From a marine gamma proteobacterium HTCC2148 (GTDB lineage: Bacteria > Pseudomonadota > Gammaproteobacteria > Pseudomonadales > Halieaceae): a DNA stretch of 64,000 bases. How positions within the stretch are numbered: the first letter of the stretch is position 1; each line of letters opens with the position of its first letter. The stretch covers positions 148,781-212,780 of the forward strand of contig DS999226.1 of assembly GCA_000156295.1 (NCBI GenBank). Direction: 5' to 3'. The position numbers and the translations under genes are program-made. Positions 35,884 to 45,702 of this stretch are shown piece by piece. Below the pieces are notes generated by a model. That model had not been told where the DNA came from. It was given only the letters and a program-made list of their open reading frames with translations, and did no database searches.

Positions 35884-36081
35884 ATGCTGTGTTCCGCTCG
35901 ACCGCTATCCGGTCAATACTAAACCTACCAGGGGAAAACCTACAAACGAGAGTGTGACCGCCGACGCGGCATTAAGATATAGAAAATGCGGGCCGAATGA
36001 TTCCGGCTCCGCGAGGTGGGTAGTGGCTTGACATGAGACCGGGGGCGGCGCCCCCAGCCCTGTCGCAGTGCGATTCTGCCC

Positions 36082-36327
36082 TTAGCCCTGAGTCGAAGTC
36101 TCTGGAGAGCACTTCCCGTGGCGTTTGGTCTTGGTGTTGATATCCAACACGTACCACAGGTAACAGCGTGAAAAGATCCCATTCAAAATTAGTGCCGTTG
36201 AGATGATAGCCACAAACCACTCTATTCCATTCAAATGGGGCGAAGTTAATCCCAACCAAATCAGAAACGTGCCCAATCCAAGCCGTGTCACTCTCTCGAC
36301 GTTGCCCAGGTTTTGTTCAATGCTCAT
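36082..36327 (-). CDS. DUF2892-family small membrane protein
   Basis: An 81-residue protein with the DUF2892 pattern: NLGNVERVTRLGLG at the start, then two membrane helices (about 16-30 and 36-53) and a polar tail. DUF2892 is the membrane part of YgaP-type rhodanese proteins and also occurs alone; its function is unclear. Cys residues 55 and 73 lie in the tail. Monocistronic. Confidence 0.75.
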   Translation of the reverse strand: MSIEQNLGNVERVTRLGLGTFLIWLGLTSPHLNGIEWFVAIISTALILNGIFSRCYLWYVLDINTKTKRHGKCSPETSTQG

Positions 36328-36488
36328 TGTTGCTGTACTCTTGATTGCATGCCACTATTTACGTTGGTTTCCTCCAATTGGATGAGTGCACGTTTCACTG
36401 CCGCGTGGACTAATGCCCCTGTCTTCACTGGAGCCGACAATTGGCCCAGACTGTATTCACTACCCATAATGCGCGGAACCCCACTCTG

Positions 36489-39400
36489 ATGAAAAGTGTC
36501 GTATTCCAGTTCCCTCGCCTGGCCTTCGTGTCGGTCATTAGTCTGCTCTTTCTCATCCTGCTACTGAATGCTTGTAGCGACAGCTCAAACCCGCGCCCCG
36601 ACCCTGTTGAACCCGAACGGCCAGTTGAACCCATAGCACCCGCTTCGTCTGTTTCAGCCCGAGTTGCTGCGGACGAGGATCTTCTGGCGGGACCTCTGGC
36701 ACGCGGGCGTGCTGGCGATTTTGTATTGGAAAACGAGCACCTCAGGGTCATCATTCAACAAACGGGTCGCCAGTGGTTAAGCATCGGCACATTTGGCGGC
36801 AACATTATTGATGTCAGCCGCAAGGATTCGCAGGGTGGTCTGCTACCTGATCACTTGGAAGAGTTTGTGATCGGTTTAAATATCGAAAACACCGCGAACT
36901 ATACCCAAGTGAGCATCGAAAACGACGGCAGCGATGGGGAAGCCGCGGTGATTTGTGCTTCTGGTCCGGACGATTTATTGGAACTGGCTAACGCGAGCTC
37001 CGCAATCCTGGAGTTCGGCGTGCCATTGCCGCCCAGCGCCGACGACCGAGACCTGGCGGTAGAAGTCGAAACCTGCTATCGCCTTGAATCTGAAGCGCGA
37101 TATATCACCATGGACACTTCCGTAATAAACCTTGGACTGGACGATATTCCAATTTACATGACTGAATATCTGAACGGCTCCGGGCAGGTTGAATTCTTTC
37201 AGCCCTACGCAGGCTTTGGCGAACCCGCATTTACGTCCTCTTGCCCCGAAGAAACCTATGTCGCCTGTGACGCACTGGAAGATGAATTATGTGATCAATG
37301 CAACTTCGTCACATACAGCGGGTTGGACGGCGCTTCTGGTGTCTCCTACGGATTAATCCATAGCGAGCAGCGTTCATCCAGCTTTTCAACGGCTGGCATT
37401 AACATTGTGGTTTATGGTGAGGCAGTACTCAATCTTATCCTTGGTATCGTAGGCCCGAACTATACCGTGCCCGCTGACGATGCTTTCACTCTGCGCAGAT
37501 ACTTCGCAGTAGGCGATGGCACAGTCAACAGTATCGCAACTGTTCGCAATGAAATATTTGGCATCGAAACGGGTGCAGTCAGTGGCGTGGTCAGCAGCAA
37601 TGGCGATCCGCTGCAGTACGGTCAGGTGGTTGCCTACCAGGTATTAAACGCGAACACGAGTCCGGCCTCTTTGTTTATGGTGAATCACAGCCGAACAAAC
37701 GCCGCTGGAGAATACAGCCTTAGCCTGCCCCCCGGTGAATACGAAATCAGGGCGAATGTCGAGGGCTATCGCTACCCCGAGAACGGCCCGTCCCAACTCA
37801 CAGTCGCAGCCGGGGAAGTAAAGACGCAAAACTTCGAAATGCCAACGTCGGGATTCCTTGAAGTTACTGTTGTTGACGATATAGGGCCCGGGCCGGCGAA
37901 AGTGCAGTTGGTTGGCTTCGACCCAAGCCCGCCTCTCAGCAACCCAGTAGCTGGCGGTAACGCCGGTATATTCGGTGACAATAACGCAGACAATCTTCCC
38001 CACGGTATCGCACAAGCGCTCTTTATTGATCGTGATGGTGCGAGCCAAAAGATCACGATTGAGCCTGGAAACTACCAACTTGTCGTTTCCAGAGGCCCGA
38101 GATATTCAGTGTTCAAGCAGGCCATTACTATTGCGCCAGACCAGGTGACCACTGTACAAGCTGAAATAGTCAAAGTGCTTGATACCGATGGCTTCGTGCA
38201 CGGTGATTTTCACGTGCATTCAATAGACAGTCCAGACGCTGAAGTAACACGCGAAGAACGAGTTGCCGTTATGTTGGCTGAGGGGATAGACTTTTTCACG
38301 CCTTCGGATCACGGAGTGCGCTCGGACTTCCTGCCCACGCTTCAGGCAATGGGCGTTGAGGATCTTATTGGTGTAGCTGCCAGTAGCGAGACCACGACCT
38401 TTGACTACGGGCATTTCAACAGTTGGCCAGTATGGGTTGATCCGGACAGCATCAGCGGAGGTTCCTTCGACTGGGCCGGTGAGGCGCCGCCTGGGATGGA
38501 CTTTCCTGCCTATGGCAATTACAACTTGCCCCCCGCTGAGATTATTTCCGGGTTGAAAAGCGATCCCATGGACAACCTGGTGCAAATCAATCACATCAGT
38601 TCACATTTTGGCCCCTCCGGTTTGGCAATTGACACCGGCATGACACCACCACGGTCAAGTACAGACCTGGCTAGCAGAAGGCTGGACCCGGCACTTGATA
38701 ATGGTTTCGACGATGGATTCGATGCCCTGGAAGTGTGGATTGGTACTAACGGTCGTGGCGGGATATTGAATGGATTTCTCGGCCAGAATGCCGGCGATTG
38801 GTTTAATTTGATCAATCAAGACCTTATCAAGATTGGGATTGCAAACTCCGATACTCACGACCGGCGATTTACGCGCACCTCTGCCCGGACGCTCATCGCC
38901 AGTGATATTGAAGATGCCTCTGCGTTGTCATCAGGCGCAGAAAGTCTTGCTGCCAATGTGCTGGCCGGTAAAGCCGTCGCCACTAATGCCCCTTTCCTGC
39001 TGCTGCAGGCCGACGGCGAGTTTAAAGGCTCGGAACAACGCGCCAGCTTCAGACTGGAACACGAAACCACTTTGGCGGCGGATTCAGGGAGCGATGTGTT
39101 ACTGACGGCCACGGTAGCCACGCCGTCTTGGGCTGAAGTAGATACTTTAGAGTTTTACATTAACAATCAGCCCAAGCGAATAACGCCAGAAAACATTGCA
39201 GCGCGCTATGGCGTCTGCCCAAATATTATTGTCAGAGCCGGCGACAAGGGATGGATAGCAAATGAAATCATCGTTAATGAAGCCGTTCAGGGTGCATCGC
39301 GCACCGAAATTACAGCTACCGTTAGTCTTCAAGACATCAGCGAAGATACATGGGTCGTGGTCATAGCACGCGGCAGTGATGGTATTTCAGAGCCCCTCTT

Positions 39401-39584
39401 CCCGGCGCTACCCGCCAGCCTCAATGAAGCCTCTAACCAGACCTTAAACGATCTGATCGACGGTAATCTCGGTGAGGGCGGTATCCCTGCATTTGCCTTT
39501 ACGAACCCACTCTTTATTGATGTCAACGGTGACGGCTGGAGCGCCCCTGGGGTTGCGAACGCGGCCTGCTCATCGCCACCCTGA
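36489..39584 (+). CDS. Large lipoprotein with PHP-type (CehA/McbA-like) metallohydrolase domain
   Basis: A 1031-residue lipoprotein. ATG 36489 opens a signal ending in LLNAC; the frame is open to a TTG at 36441, which is less likely. A middle domain (about 362-440, GVVSSNGDPLQYGQVVAY...GEYEIRANVEGY) looks like a carboxypeptidase-regulatory beta-sandwich. A PHP-type metal site follows: H575 and H577 (HGDFHVHS), D607-H608 (SDHG), H at NHISSH, D788 and H790 (NSDTHD). CehA/McbA-type PHP enzymes hydrolyse phosphoesters and related bonds. The substrate is unknown; the protein is likely anchored in the envelope. Followed 32 nt later by a flavin reductase. Confidence 0.82.
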   Translation: MKSVVFQFPRLAFVSVISLLFLILLLNACSDSSNPRPDPVEPERPVEPIAPASSVSARVAADEDLLAGPLARGRAGDFVLENEHLRVIIQQTGRQWLSIGTFGGNIIDVSRKDSQGGLLPDHLEEFVIGLNIENTANYTQVSIENDGSDGEAAVICASGPDDLLELANASSAILEFGVPLPPSADDRDLAVEVETCYRLESEARYITMDTSVINLGLDDIPIYMTEYLNGSGQVEFFQPYAGFGEPAFTSSCPEETYVACDALEDELCDQCNFVTYSGLDGASGVSYGLIHSEQRSSSFSTAGINIVVYGEAVLNLILGIVGPNYTVPADDAFTLRRYFAVGDGTVNSIATVRNEIFGIETGAVSGVVSSNGDPLQYGQVVAYQVLNANTSPASLFMVNHSRTNAAGEYSLSLPPGEYEIRANVEGYRYPENGPSQLTVAAGEVKTQNFEMPTSGFLEVTVVDDIGPGPAKVQLVGFDPSPPLSNPVAGGNAGIFGDNNADNLPHGIAQALFIDRDGASQKITIEPGNYQLVVSRGPRYSVFKQAITIAPDQVTTVQAEIVKVLDTDGFVHGDFHVHSIDSPDAEVTREERVAVMLAEGIDFFTPSDHGVRSDFLPTLQAMGVEDLIGVAASSETTTFDYGHFNSWPVWVDPDSISGGSFDWAGEAPPGMDFPAYGNYNLPPAEIISGLKSDPMDNLVQINHISSHFGPSGLAIDTGMTPPRSSTDLASRRLDPALDNGFDDGFDALEVWIGTNGRGGILNGFLGQNAGDWFNLINQDLIKIGIANSDTHDRRFTRTSARTLIASDIEDASALSSGAESLAANVLAGKAVATNAPFLLLQADGEFKGSEQRASFRLEHETTLAADSGSDVLLTATVATPSWAEVDTLEFYINNQPKRITPENIAARYGVCPNIIVRAGDKGWIANEIIVNEAVQGASRTEITATVSLQDISEDTWVVVIARGSDGISEPLFPALPASLNEASNQTLNDLIDGNLGEGGIPAFAFTNPLFIDVNGDGWSAPGVANAACSSPP

Positions 39585-39616
39585 TATCGGCACTCTCGGA
39601 GTAGAACTCGAAAAAC

Positions 39617-40219
39617 ATGATTTTTGATGCCGCTGACACAGAAGCCCGCAAAAACTATCAACTGCTTAACGGTGGAGTAACACCCAGGCCCATTGCATGG
39701 ATCAGTACTCGCTCTCGCGATGGTGTTGATAATCTGGCGCCGTATTCTTTTTTTTCCGTCGCCAGTTGTAATCCTCCGGTGTTGCTTTACACACAGGTAA
39801 CGCAGCGCAGCGGTGTCGACAAAGACACCCTGAAAAATCTGGTTGATACTGGAGAATGTGTCGTCAACATAGTCAGTGCCCATCTTTTGGATCAGGCCAA
39901 TAAATGCAGCGCCGGTATTGACGCGAGTGAAAGCGAATTTGACTTCGCCAGTGTAGAGAGCACTGCTAGCTACAAGGTTTCGCCTCGTTCGGTAAAGGCA
40001 TCACCAGTGCGCTACGAGTGCTCACTGAAAGAGGTAATTTCTATTAGTAAGTTACCCGCGGGAGGTACGGTTGTGCTCTTGGACGTCAAGGCCATTTACG
40101 TCGACGATAATGTGTATATCGACAACGCTATCGATCAAACGCTACTGGATTCGGTGGGCAAAATGGGTGGTGATCTTTACAGCTATACGTCTACTCAAGT
40201 CGCACTCGAGCGCCCCTAG
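39617..40219 (+). CDS. Flavin reductase-like FMN-binding protein
   Basis: A 200-residue protein of the flavin_reductase family (PF01613 type): VTPRPIAWISTRSRDGVDNLAPYSFFS is the FMN-binding signature, followed by DTGECVVNIV and SPVRYECSL. It would reduce flavin or bind FMN in the cytoplasm. It starts 32 nt after the PHP lipoprotein, so the two may be co-transcribed, although they have no obvious functional link. It could supply reduced flavin to a two-component monooxygenase encoded elsewhere. Confidence 0.88.
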   Translation: MIFDAADTEARKNYQLLNGGVTPRPIAWISTRSRDGVDNLAPYSFFSVASCNPPVLLYTQVTQRSGVDKDTLKNLVDTGECVVNIVSAHLLDQANKCSAGIDASESEFDFASVESTASYKVSPRSVKASPVRYECSLKEVISISKLPAGGTVVLLDVKAIYVDDNVYIDNAIDQTLLDSVGKMGGDLYSYTSTQVALERP

Positions 40220-40308
40220 ACTATTGCACCTGAGCAGCCTCTGTAGCTGCCGCTATTGACTAGAAGAAAAGATCAAAGGCTAACGTCAGGCACCGCCAAT
40301 TCCAGTCG

Positions 40309-41067
40309 TTAAAAGTCGAATACCTTTTTCAGTAATTCCGAAGAACGGGCTACAGGGTCATCCCTGATGCGCTTTTCTTCCTGCGCGACAACTGCAAACA
40401 GTCCGTCTAGCGCTTTATCGGTAACATATTGATCTAAATCCACTAATTCCGGCTGCAGAAAACTGCTGAAGCTACCTACTTTCCGCATGATATCTTGGTA
40501 GGTGGAAGTCACTCCTGCACTGGAGGTAGTTTGCTGGACGATTGGCAGGAACTCGTCCCGTAAGGTCGATTCGCTGTGCTTGCGAAAATACTTGGTAGCG
40601 GCGTCTTCCGATCCATAGAGAATGCCTTCCGCATCTTTGACCGTCAGGTTTGCAATCGCGGACTGAAACTGGTCCAGAGCCAAGGGCACCGCTTGCTCCG
40701 CCGCGCGATTGATAGTGATGACAAACTCATCTGCCATGTCTTGCTGTCCAGCCTGCCGCAGGCCCTTTTCAATCCATGATAGTTCCTCGGGCATCGGTAT
40801 CCTAACGGTGGGATTATCGAGAAAACCTCCCTGCTCGCCTAAGCTGTTCACAGCCAGTGCGGACGCTGTGTTCAATGCTTCCTTAAGCCCGGCAATCATT
40901 TCCTCGCTTGAAATCGCGGTGACGCCCGCAGCATCTGCTGCATCGTTGCTTAAGAGAACATCTTTGGCGCTGTCTGGCAGTTCATTGAGCAGGTCTTGCC
41001 AACCTGCCTGCACGCTAATGGCGATGCTCGTGAAGAGTATTAGCAACATTGCTTTTAATGTGTGCAC
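40309..41067 (-). CDS. DUF4197-family exported protein
   Basis: A 252-residue helical protein with a signal peptide (MLLILFTSIAISVQA, cut near residue 22). It matches DUF4197: SSEEMIAGLKEAL, AVNSLGEQGGFLDNPTVRIPMPEEL, NRAAEQAVPLALDQF, DAEGILYGSEDAATKYFR. The family is widespread in Gram-negative bacteria and unnamed functionally. Periplasmic. Monocistronic, convergent with the flavin reductase. Confidence 0.87.
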   Translation of the reverse strand: MHTLKAMLLILFTSIAISVQAGWQDLLNELPDSAKDVLLSNDAADAAGVTAISSEEMIAGLKEALNTASALAVNSLGEQGGFLDNPTVRIPMPEELSWIEKGLRQAGQQDMADEFVITINRAAEQAVPLALDQFQSAIANLTVKDAEGILYGSEDAATKYFRKHSESTLRDEFLPIVQQTTSSAGVTSTYQDIMRKVGSFSSFLQPELVDLDQYVTDKALDGLFAVVAQEEKRIRDDPVARSSELLKKVFDF

Positions 41068-41285
41068 GCAGGTTTACCTCGAAAAGGGGCGGAGATGACG
41101 GTATCTCCTAGTATAGGAATTTGTTTAAGAACTTGCCTAATTTTCTACCTCTTTCGCACCTCACTAACAAAATCGGATGGCAAAGTCGCTATCCGTGCGA
41201 GCGCCGATTTGCCTTCGGATTCCCGCTTGCTGCATCACTGATTGCCTGAGTCATCCACTTGGTGAGCGATCGCGTAAATTCCCCT

Positions 41286-41885
41286 ATGCCAGATAATCCA
41301 AACCCTCAAGGAAAAGCCAACCTACCGCTGCTTAGCGACCTGCAGATGTGGCGTAGCAACGCGGCACTGCCTGCGAGCATGCCTCGAAGAACGCCCCGAA
41401 CGGTCGTTGTAGACTATCTTGCAGCGCTGTTGGTACTGTCCGCCGAATTCAAGTTTCGACCTGTGCTGGGCAAAAAATACCATCTCTACTTTCGGAACAA
41501 GCAATGGCAGCTATCGCTGGTTGCCCCCGCGGAGTGGCGGCCCACTCGCGAGGCAAATTATCTTGCTGCATGCCGGCTGCGACCCGATGCTTCCTGGGAG
41601 ATAGAGCCGGCTGACGGGCTTGACCAGCGACACGATTTATTAGCAGCGCTAGCGGACTTTGAGCAGCAGTTTCGGAACCACGTGGAGTCGTCAGACACGC
41701 TCGCCGAGGGCCTTCCCCATTATGAAGCGCACTTGCCCTACTACAGGAGAGTCCTGGCATCAGGGCTAGCGAGTAGTCTTCAGCGGTCTTTGGTACAACT
41801 GGGACTGGAGCAAGCGAAAGGTGAGCAAATGCTACTCACCCTGCGGGTTAGCGATGATGCAGCGAGCTTTACCGCAGCCTCCTGA
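41286..41885 (+). CDS. Conserved-looking hypothetical protein
   Basis: A 199-residue soluble protein. ATG 41286 (MPDNPNPQGKANLP) is preferred to the TTG at 41259. It contains a DNPNPQGK start and a SLVAPAEWRPTREANYLAACRLRPD core that looks like a conserved gammaproteobacterial family I cannot name with certainty. No signal or membrane segment is present. Monocistronic; the 124-nt gap to the PQQ dehydrogenase leaves linkage unclear. Confidence 0.6.
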   Translation: MPDNPNPQGKANLPLLSDLQMWRSNAALPASMPRRTPRTVVVDYLAALLVLSAEFKFRPVLGKKYHLYFRNKQWQLSLVAPAEWRPTREANYLAACRLRPDASWEIEPADGLDQRHDLLAALADFEQQFRNHVESSDTLAEGLPHYEAHLPYYRRVLASGLASSLQRSLVQLGLEQAKGEQMLLTLRVSDDAASFTAAS

Positions 41886-42008
41886 GAGGCACGAACTGCT
41901 TGACATCGTAGTGACGAAGACCGAGCGCTGGTCCATGTTGTTATCCCACTGGGAACAGGCAAACTGTTATCCTTGCGGGCACATATAACGCCAGAATGAA
42001 ACGTCTTG

Positions 42009-44156
42009 ATGCGAGTCGTCTTTAAAACCCCCCTGCTTAGCGCGGGCCTTGCTTTGCTCTTTTACAGTGTGGGTCTGCCCGCCGCGTCAGTGACGCAAGA
42101 CCGTCTTGTTTCAGCTTCCACTGATGCTGACCATTGGCTCAGCCATGGGCGCGACCTGAATGAAACCCGGTTCAGCCCGTTAAATGACGTTAATACGACC
42201 TCCGTCGACAATCTCGGTTTAATCTGGAGCTACGACTTCGACGATACCCGTGGGTTGGAAGGAACCCCCTTGGTAGCCGACGGTGTTATGTACGTCACTG
42301 GCAACTGGAGCGTTGTCCACGCCCTCGATGCATCGACTGGCGAGCAGCTCTGGGTTTACGATCCAGGGGTGCCGCGGGAGCGCGCTAACGCCTTCTGCTG
42401 TGGTGCAATTAATCGTGGCGTAGCCCTATGGGAAGACAGTGTTTTGCTGGGCACCCTAGACGGCTATCTGATCGCTATTGACCGAACTGACGGCCGCGAG
42501 CGCTGGCGGTCACTCACTATTGACCCAAGCAAAAACTACTCGATCACTGGTGCGCCCCGTGTTGCTAACGGTGTTGTTGTCATCGGCAACGGTGGCTCTG
42601 AATACGGCGTTCGCGGCTATGTGAGTGGCTATGACGCCGCAACCGGCGAGCAGCTATGGCGCTTTTACACCGTACCGGGCAATCCCCAAGACGGCTTTGA
42701 AACCGAGCAGATGGCACTCGCAGCAGAGACGTGGACGGGGCAGTGGTGGACGATGGGGGGCGGTGGCACGGTTTGGGATTCTATTGCCTACGATCCGGAG
42801 TTAGACCTCTTATACATCGGTGTTGGCAACGGGGCGCCCCACAATCGGGAGATGCGCAGTCCCGATGGTGGAGACAATCTCTACGTTGCCTCCATTGTTG
42901 CCCTGCGACCGCAGACCGGCGAGTACGTATGGCATTATCAGCAAAATCCAGGAGAAACCTGGGACTATACGGCTACCCAGCAAATGGTGCTTGCCGACAT
43001 CAGTTGGCAGGGTCAAACCCGTCAGGTGCTGATGCAGGCGCCAAAGAATGGCTTCTTTTTTATTATTGATCGGATCACGGGTGAACTGCTCTCAGCAGAA
43101 CCTTTCGTGCCTGTGAACTGGGCTAGCCACTACGACCTCGATACCGGCAGACCGGTTGAGAATCCGGCTGCCCGCTATGTAGACGAGCCCTTCAACGTGC
43201 GCCCCAGTGGCCTCGGTGGGCACAACTGGCACTCAATGTCCTACAGTCTGCAAACCGGCCTGGTCTATTTACCCGCCCTGGACTTTGCAGCCCCCATGGA
43301 GCAGGAAGAGGAATACACCTGGTTCGAGGGGCAATGGAACCTGGGCTACAAGATGGGCCACTCACCTTTTGGCCGACTGCTCAGCCAGGCCCTGTTGCGG
43401 CGCATGCTGGATAGCTACTTATTGGCCTGGGACCCGGTCAATCAACAGGAAGTCTGGCGAGCCCCGAATCCCGAAATGGGGGGCGGCGGTGTTCTGTCCA
43501 CTGGAGGCGGACTTGTATTCCAGGGAACAGCCAACAATCGTTTCACCGCTTATGACAGTGAAAATGGTCAGGCGCTCTGGTCCTTTGATACCCAGCACGG
43601 CATTGTTGCAGCCCCCATCACCTACAGCGTCAATGGCCGCCAATATGTTGCAGTGATGGCGGGCCAGGGAGGCGGCTACAGCATGATGATCGGCCTTAAA
43701 AGACAGGCTGCCACGCCCAAGCGCCGAGTACTCACCTTCGCACTGGGTGGCGACAGGGTATTGCCGGGGTACGAGTTACCCTCAACTCGAAACAAGCCCC
43801 CCGCCACCACTGCCAGCGCCGAAGAGATTGATCGCGGTGGTGTGGCCTATACCCGCTTCTGCGCTCGCTGTCACGGTGCTGGCGTCGTGTCTGACGGCAG
43901 TGTGCCCGATCTGCGCAAGCTCGATAACAGCTGGTATGAGAGCTTTGATCAAGTCGTTCTCGAAGGCTCAATGCTGTCGGCAGGCATGCCTCAATTTGAT
44001 TCCGTGCTCACGCCGCACCAAAGCGCTGAAATCAAGGCTTACATACTCGACAGGGCCGAGGATGAGTGGGTACTGCACAACGACCCCAGCTGGTGGCTCG
44101 CGATTAAGACATGGCTCGCTGACAAAGTTGCAGCGCTATTACTATTGTTTGTTTGA
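42009..44156 (+). CDS. PQQ-dependent quinohaemoprotein alcohol dehydrogenase
   Basis: A 715-residue periplasmic enzyme. ATG 42009 (a TTG sits just before it) opens a signal peptide cut near residue 27. The eight-bladed propeller has the vicinal disulphide pair C130-C131 (NAFCCGAINRG) that covers PQQ and the catalytic Asp in GETWDYTATQ. The residue two after that Asp is Thr, not Asp, which argues for the calcium-type rather than the lanthanide-type (XoxF) enzyme. A C-terminal cytochrome c domain has CARCHG and a distal Met (AGMPQFD). It oxidises alcohols in the periplasm and passes electrons through its haem. The flavin monooxygenase starts 21 nt downstream. Confidence 0.94.
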   Translation: MRVVFKTPLLSAGLALLFYSVGLPAASVTQDRLVSASTDADHWLSHGRDLNETRFSPLNDVNTTSVDNLGLIWSYDFDDTRGLEGTPLVADGVMYVTGNWSVVHALDASTGEQLWVYDPGVPRERANAFCCGAINRGVALWEDSVLLGTLDGYLIAIDRTDGRERWRSLTIDPSKNYSITGAPRVANGVVVIGNGGSEYGVRGYVSGYDAATGEQLWRFYTVPGNPQDGFETEQMALAAETWTGQWWTMGGGGTVWDSIAYDPELDLLYIGVGNGAPHNREMRSPDGGDNLYVASIVALRPQTGEYVWHYQQNPGETWDYTATQQMVLADISWQGQTRQVLMQAPKNGFFFIIDRITGELLSAEPFVPVNWASHYDLDTGRPVENPAARYVDEPFNVRPSGLGGHNWHSMSYSLQTGLVYLPALDFAAPMEQEEEYTWFEGQWNLGYKMGHSPFGRLLSQALLRRMLDSYLLAWDPVNQQEVWRAPNPEMGGGGVLSTGGGLVFQGTANNRFTAYDSENGQALWSFDTQHGIVAAPITYSVNGRQYVAVMAGQGGGYSMMIGLKRQAATPKRRVLTFALGGDRVLPGYELPSTRNKPPATTASAEEIDRGGVAYTRFCARCHGAGVVSDGSVPDLRKLDNSWYESFDQVVLEGSMLSAGMPQFDSVLTPHQSAEIKAYILDRAEDEWVLHNDPSWWLAIKTWLADKVAALLLLFV

Positions 44157-44177
44157 CCTGGAAGAGAAGGAAGCAGC

Positions 44178-45647
44178 ATGGCGAATTCCGAAACGCGTTC
44201 TTTTAGAGTAGCGATCATTGGTGCTGGACCCGCAGGCATTGGCGCTGGCCACGAACTGCTACAGCAGGGGTTTAAGGAATTCACCATTTTCGACGCCCTG
44301 GATGCGCCGGGCGGCACTTGGCACTTACACTCATACCCGGGGCTGGCCTGTGATGTTTGGGCACACTCATACAGTTTCTCCTACGCGCCCAACCCGGAGT
44401 GGTCGGCAAATTTTGTAGAGGCGGCGGAGATCCAGTCCTACCTGGCACGCTGTGCCAGCGAATTCGGTCTGAACCCGCATATGCAGCTCAATACCCGGGT
44501 TACCACAGCCCATTACCAGGATAATAATACCTGGCTTTTGCAAACCAGCACGGGTGAAAACCACGAATTTGACGTGGTGATTAATGCGATGGGCAACCAG
44601 CACACACCCCTTTACCCCAATGTACCGGGCATGGATAGTTTTACCGGAGAAAGTTGGCACGCAACGCGATGGAACAATGATGTCGACCTCACAGGCAAGC
44701 GTGTGCTGATTGTGGGGTCAGCCGCCAGCGCGGTCCAAATAGTGCCAGAGGTCGCTAAAATCGCGGGACATTTGACAGTATTGCAACGATCCGCCAACTG
44801 GATCATGCCCAGAAACTGGAAAGAGTACACCCCCTCCCAGCAGCGTCGCTGGCGTCGATTCCCCTTTCTCATGTCACTGATTCGCAAGATTCAGGGCACG
44901 ATGATGGGCCAGGTAGAGCATGCCGTTACCCTCGGTCATAACCGCATGGGCCAGTTCGAGAAAGTCGCAAAAAAATTCATTGATCGCAGCGTGGATGACC
45001 CTAAAGTGCGTGAAGCTCTTACTCCTGACAGTCGCTACGGTTGCAAAAGAGGCCTGGTTTCAGACGACTTTTATCCCGCCCTGAATAGGGACAACGTTGA
45101 CCTCGTTCATGCAGGCCTCAGGGAGGTGACAGCCGATGGCGCGATTACCGATAATGGAACCGAGCTTGAAGTAGACGTCATTATTTACTGCACGGGCTAC
45201 AGAATTCTGGACTTTGATCGTATCGAAGTCATCGGCCAGAACGGCAAGAATTTGGCGAATCTAATGGCCGACAATCCGCGCGCGCACAAAGGGATCGCCA
45301 TGCCAGGATTCCCCAACTATTTCTTTGCCATCGGCCCCAATGGCCTGGTGCTCAATGTCCCCTATTTCAAAACTGCTGAAAAGAGCCTGAGCACTATCGT
45401 GCGCCTGCTCACCGAGATGCAAGGCTCCGACGTTACCGCGATCTCTGCCAAACCAGAGGCCTTTGATCATTACAATGACTGGATGGCCGATCGCTTTGAC
45501 TCATTTTCCTGGGGAGCAAGCGACTGCAACAGCTATTATCGCAACGCATCTGGTCATGCCCCCTTCCTGTTCCCGGGCAATTTTAAAGAGTACTGCCGCT
45601 CCCAGGATGAAGGCGGATTGCATGAATATGAGCTGATCAAAACCTGA
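44178..45647 (+). CDS. FAD-dependent monooxygenase of the Baeyer-Villiger type
   Basis: A 489-residue enzyme with N-terminal GAGPAG (15-20) and GGTWHL, the fingerprint FTGESWHATRWN (155-166), and a second Rossmann (VGSAASA). The fingerprint's last position is Asn where most BVMOs have Pro or Asp, so the exact activity (ketone versus other oxygenation) is less sure. AAGGAAGC precedes ATG 44178. Only 21 nt separate it from the PQQ alcohol dehydrogenase, so it is probably co-transcribed; the dehydrogenase would make carbonyls and this enzyme could oxygenate them, although one is periplasmic and the other cytoplasmic. Confidence 0.9.
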   Translation: MANSETRSFRVAIIGAGPAGIGAGHELLQQGFKEFTIFDALDAPGGTWHLHSYPGLACDVWAHSYSFSYAPNPEWSANFVEAAEIQSYLARCASEFGLNPHMQLNTRVTTAHYQDNNTWLLQTSTGENHEFDVVINAMGNQHTPLYPNVPGMDSFTGESWHATRWNNDVDLTGKRVLIVGSAASAVQIVPEVAKIAGHLTVLQRSANWIMPRNWKEYTPSQQRRWRRFPFLMSLIRKIQGTMMGQVEHAVTLGHNRMGQFEKVAKKFIDRSVDDPKVREALTPDSRYGCKRGLVSDDFYPALNRDNVDLVHAGLREVTADGAITDNGTELEVDVIIYCTGYRILDFDRIEVIGQNGKNLANLMADNPRAHKGIAMPGFPNYFFAIGPNGLVLNVPYFKTAEKSLSTIVRLLTEMQGSDVTAISAKPEAFDHYNDWMADRFDSFSWGASDCNSYYRNASGHAPFLFPGNFKEYCRSQDEGGLHEYELIKT

Positions 45648-45702
45648 AGAACGAAAAGGTTACCATTCCGTTAAATTATCCTACCACCGGGAGTACTCAT
45701 TT

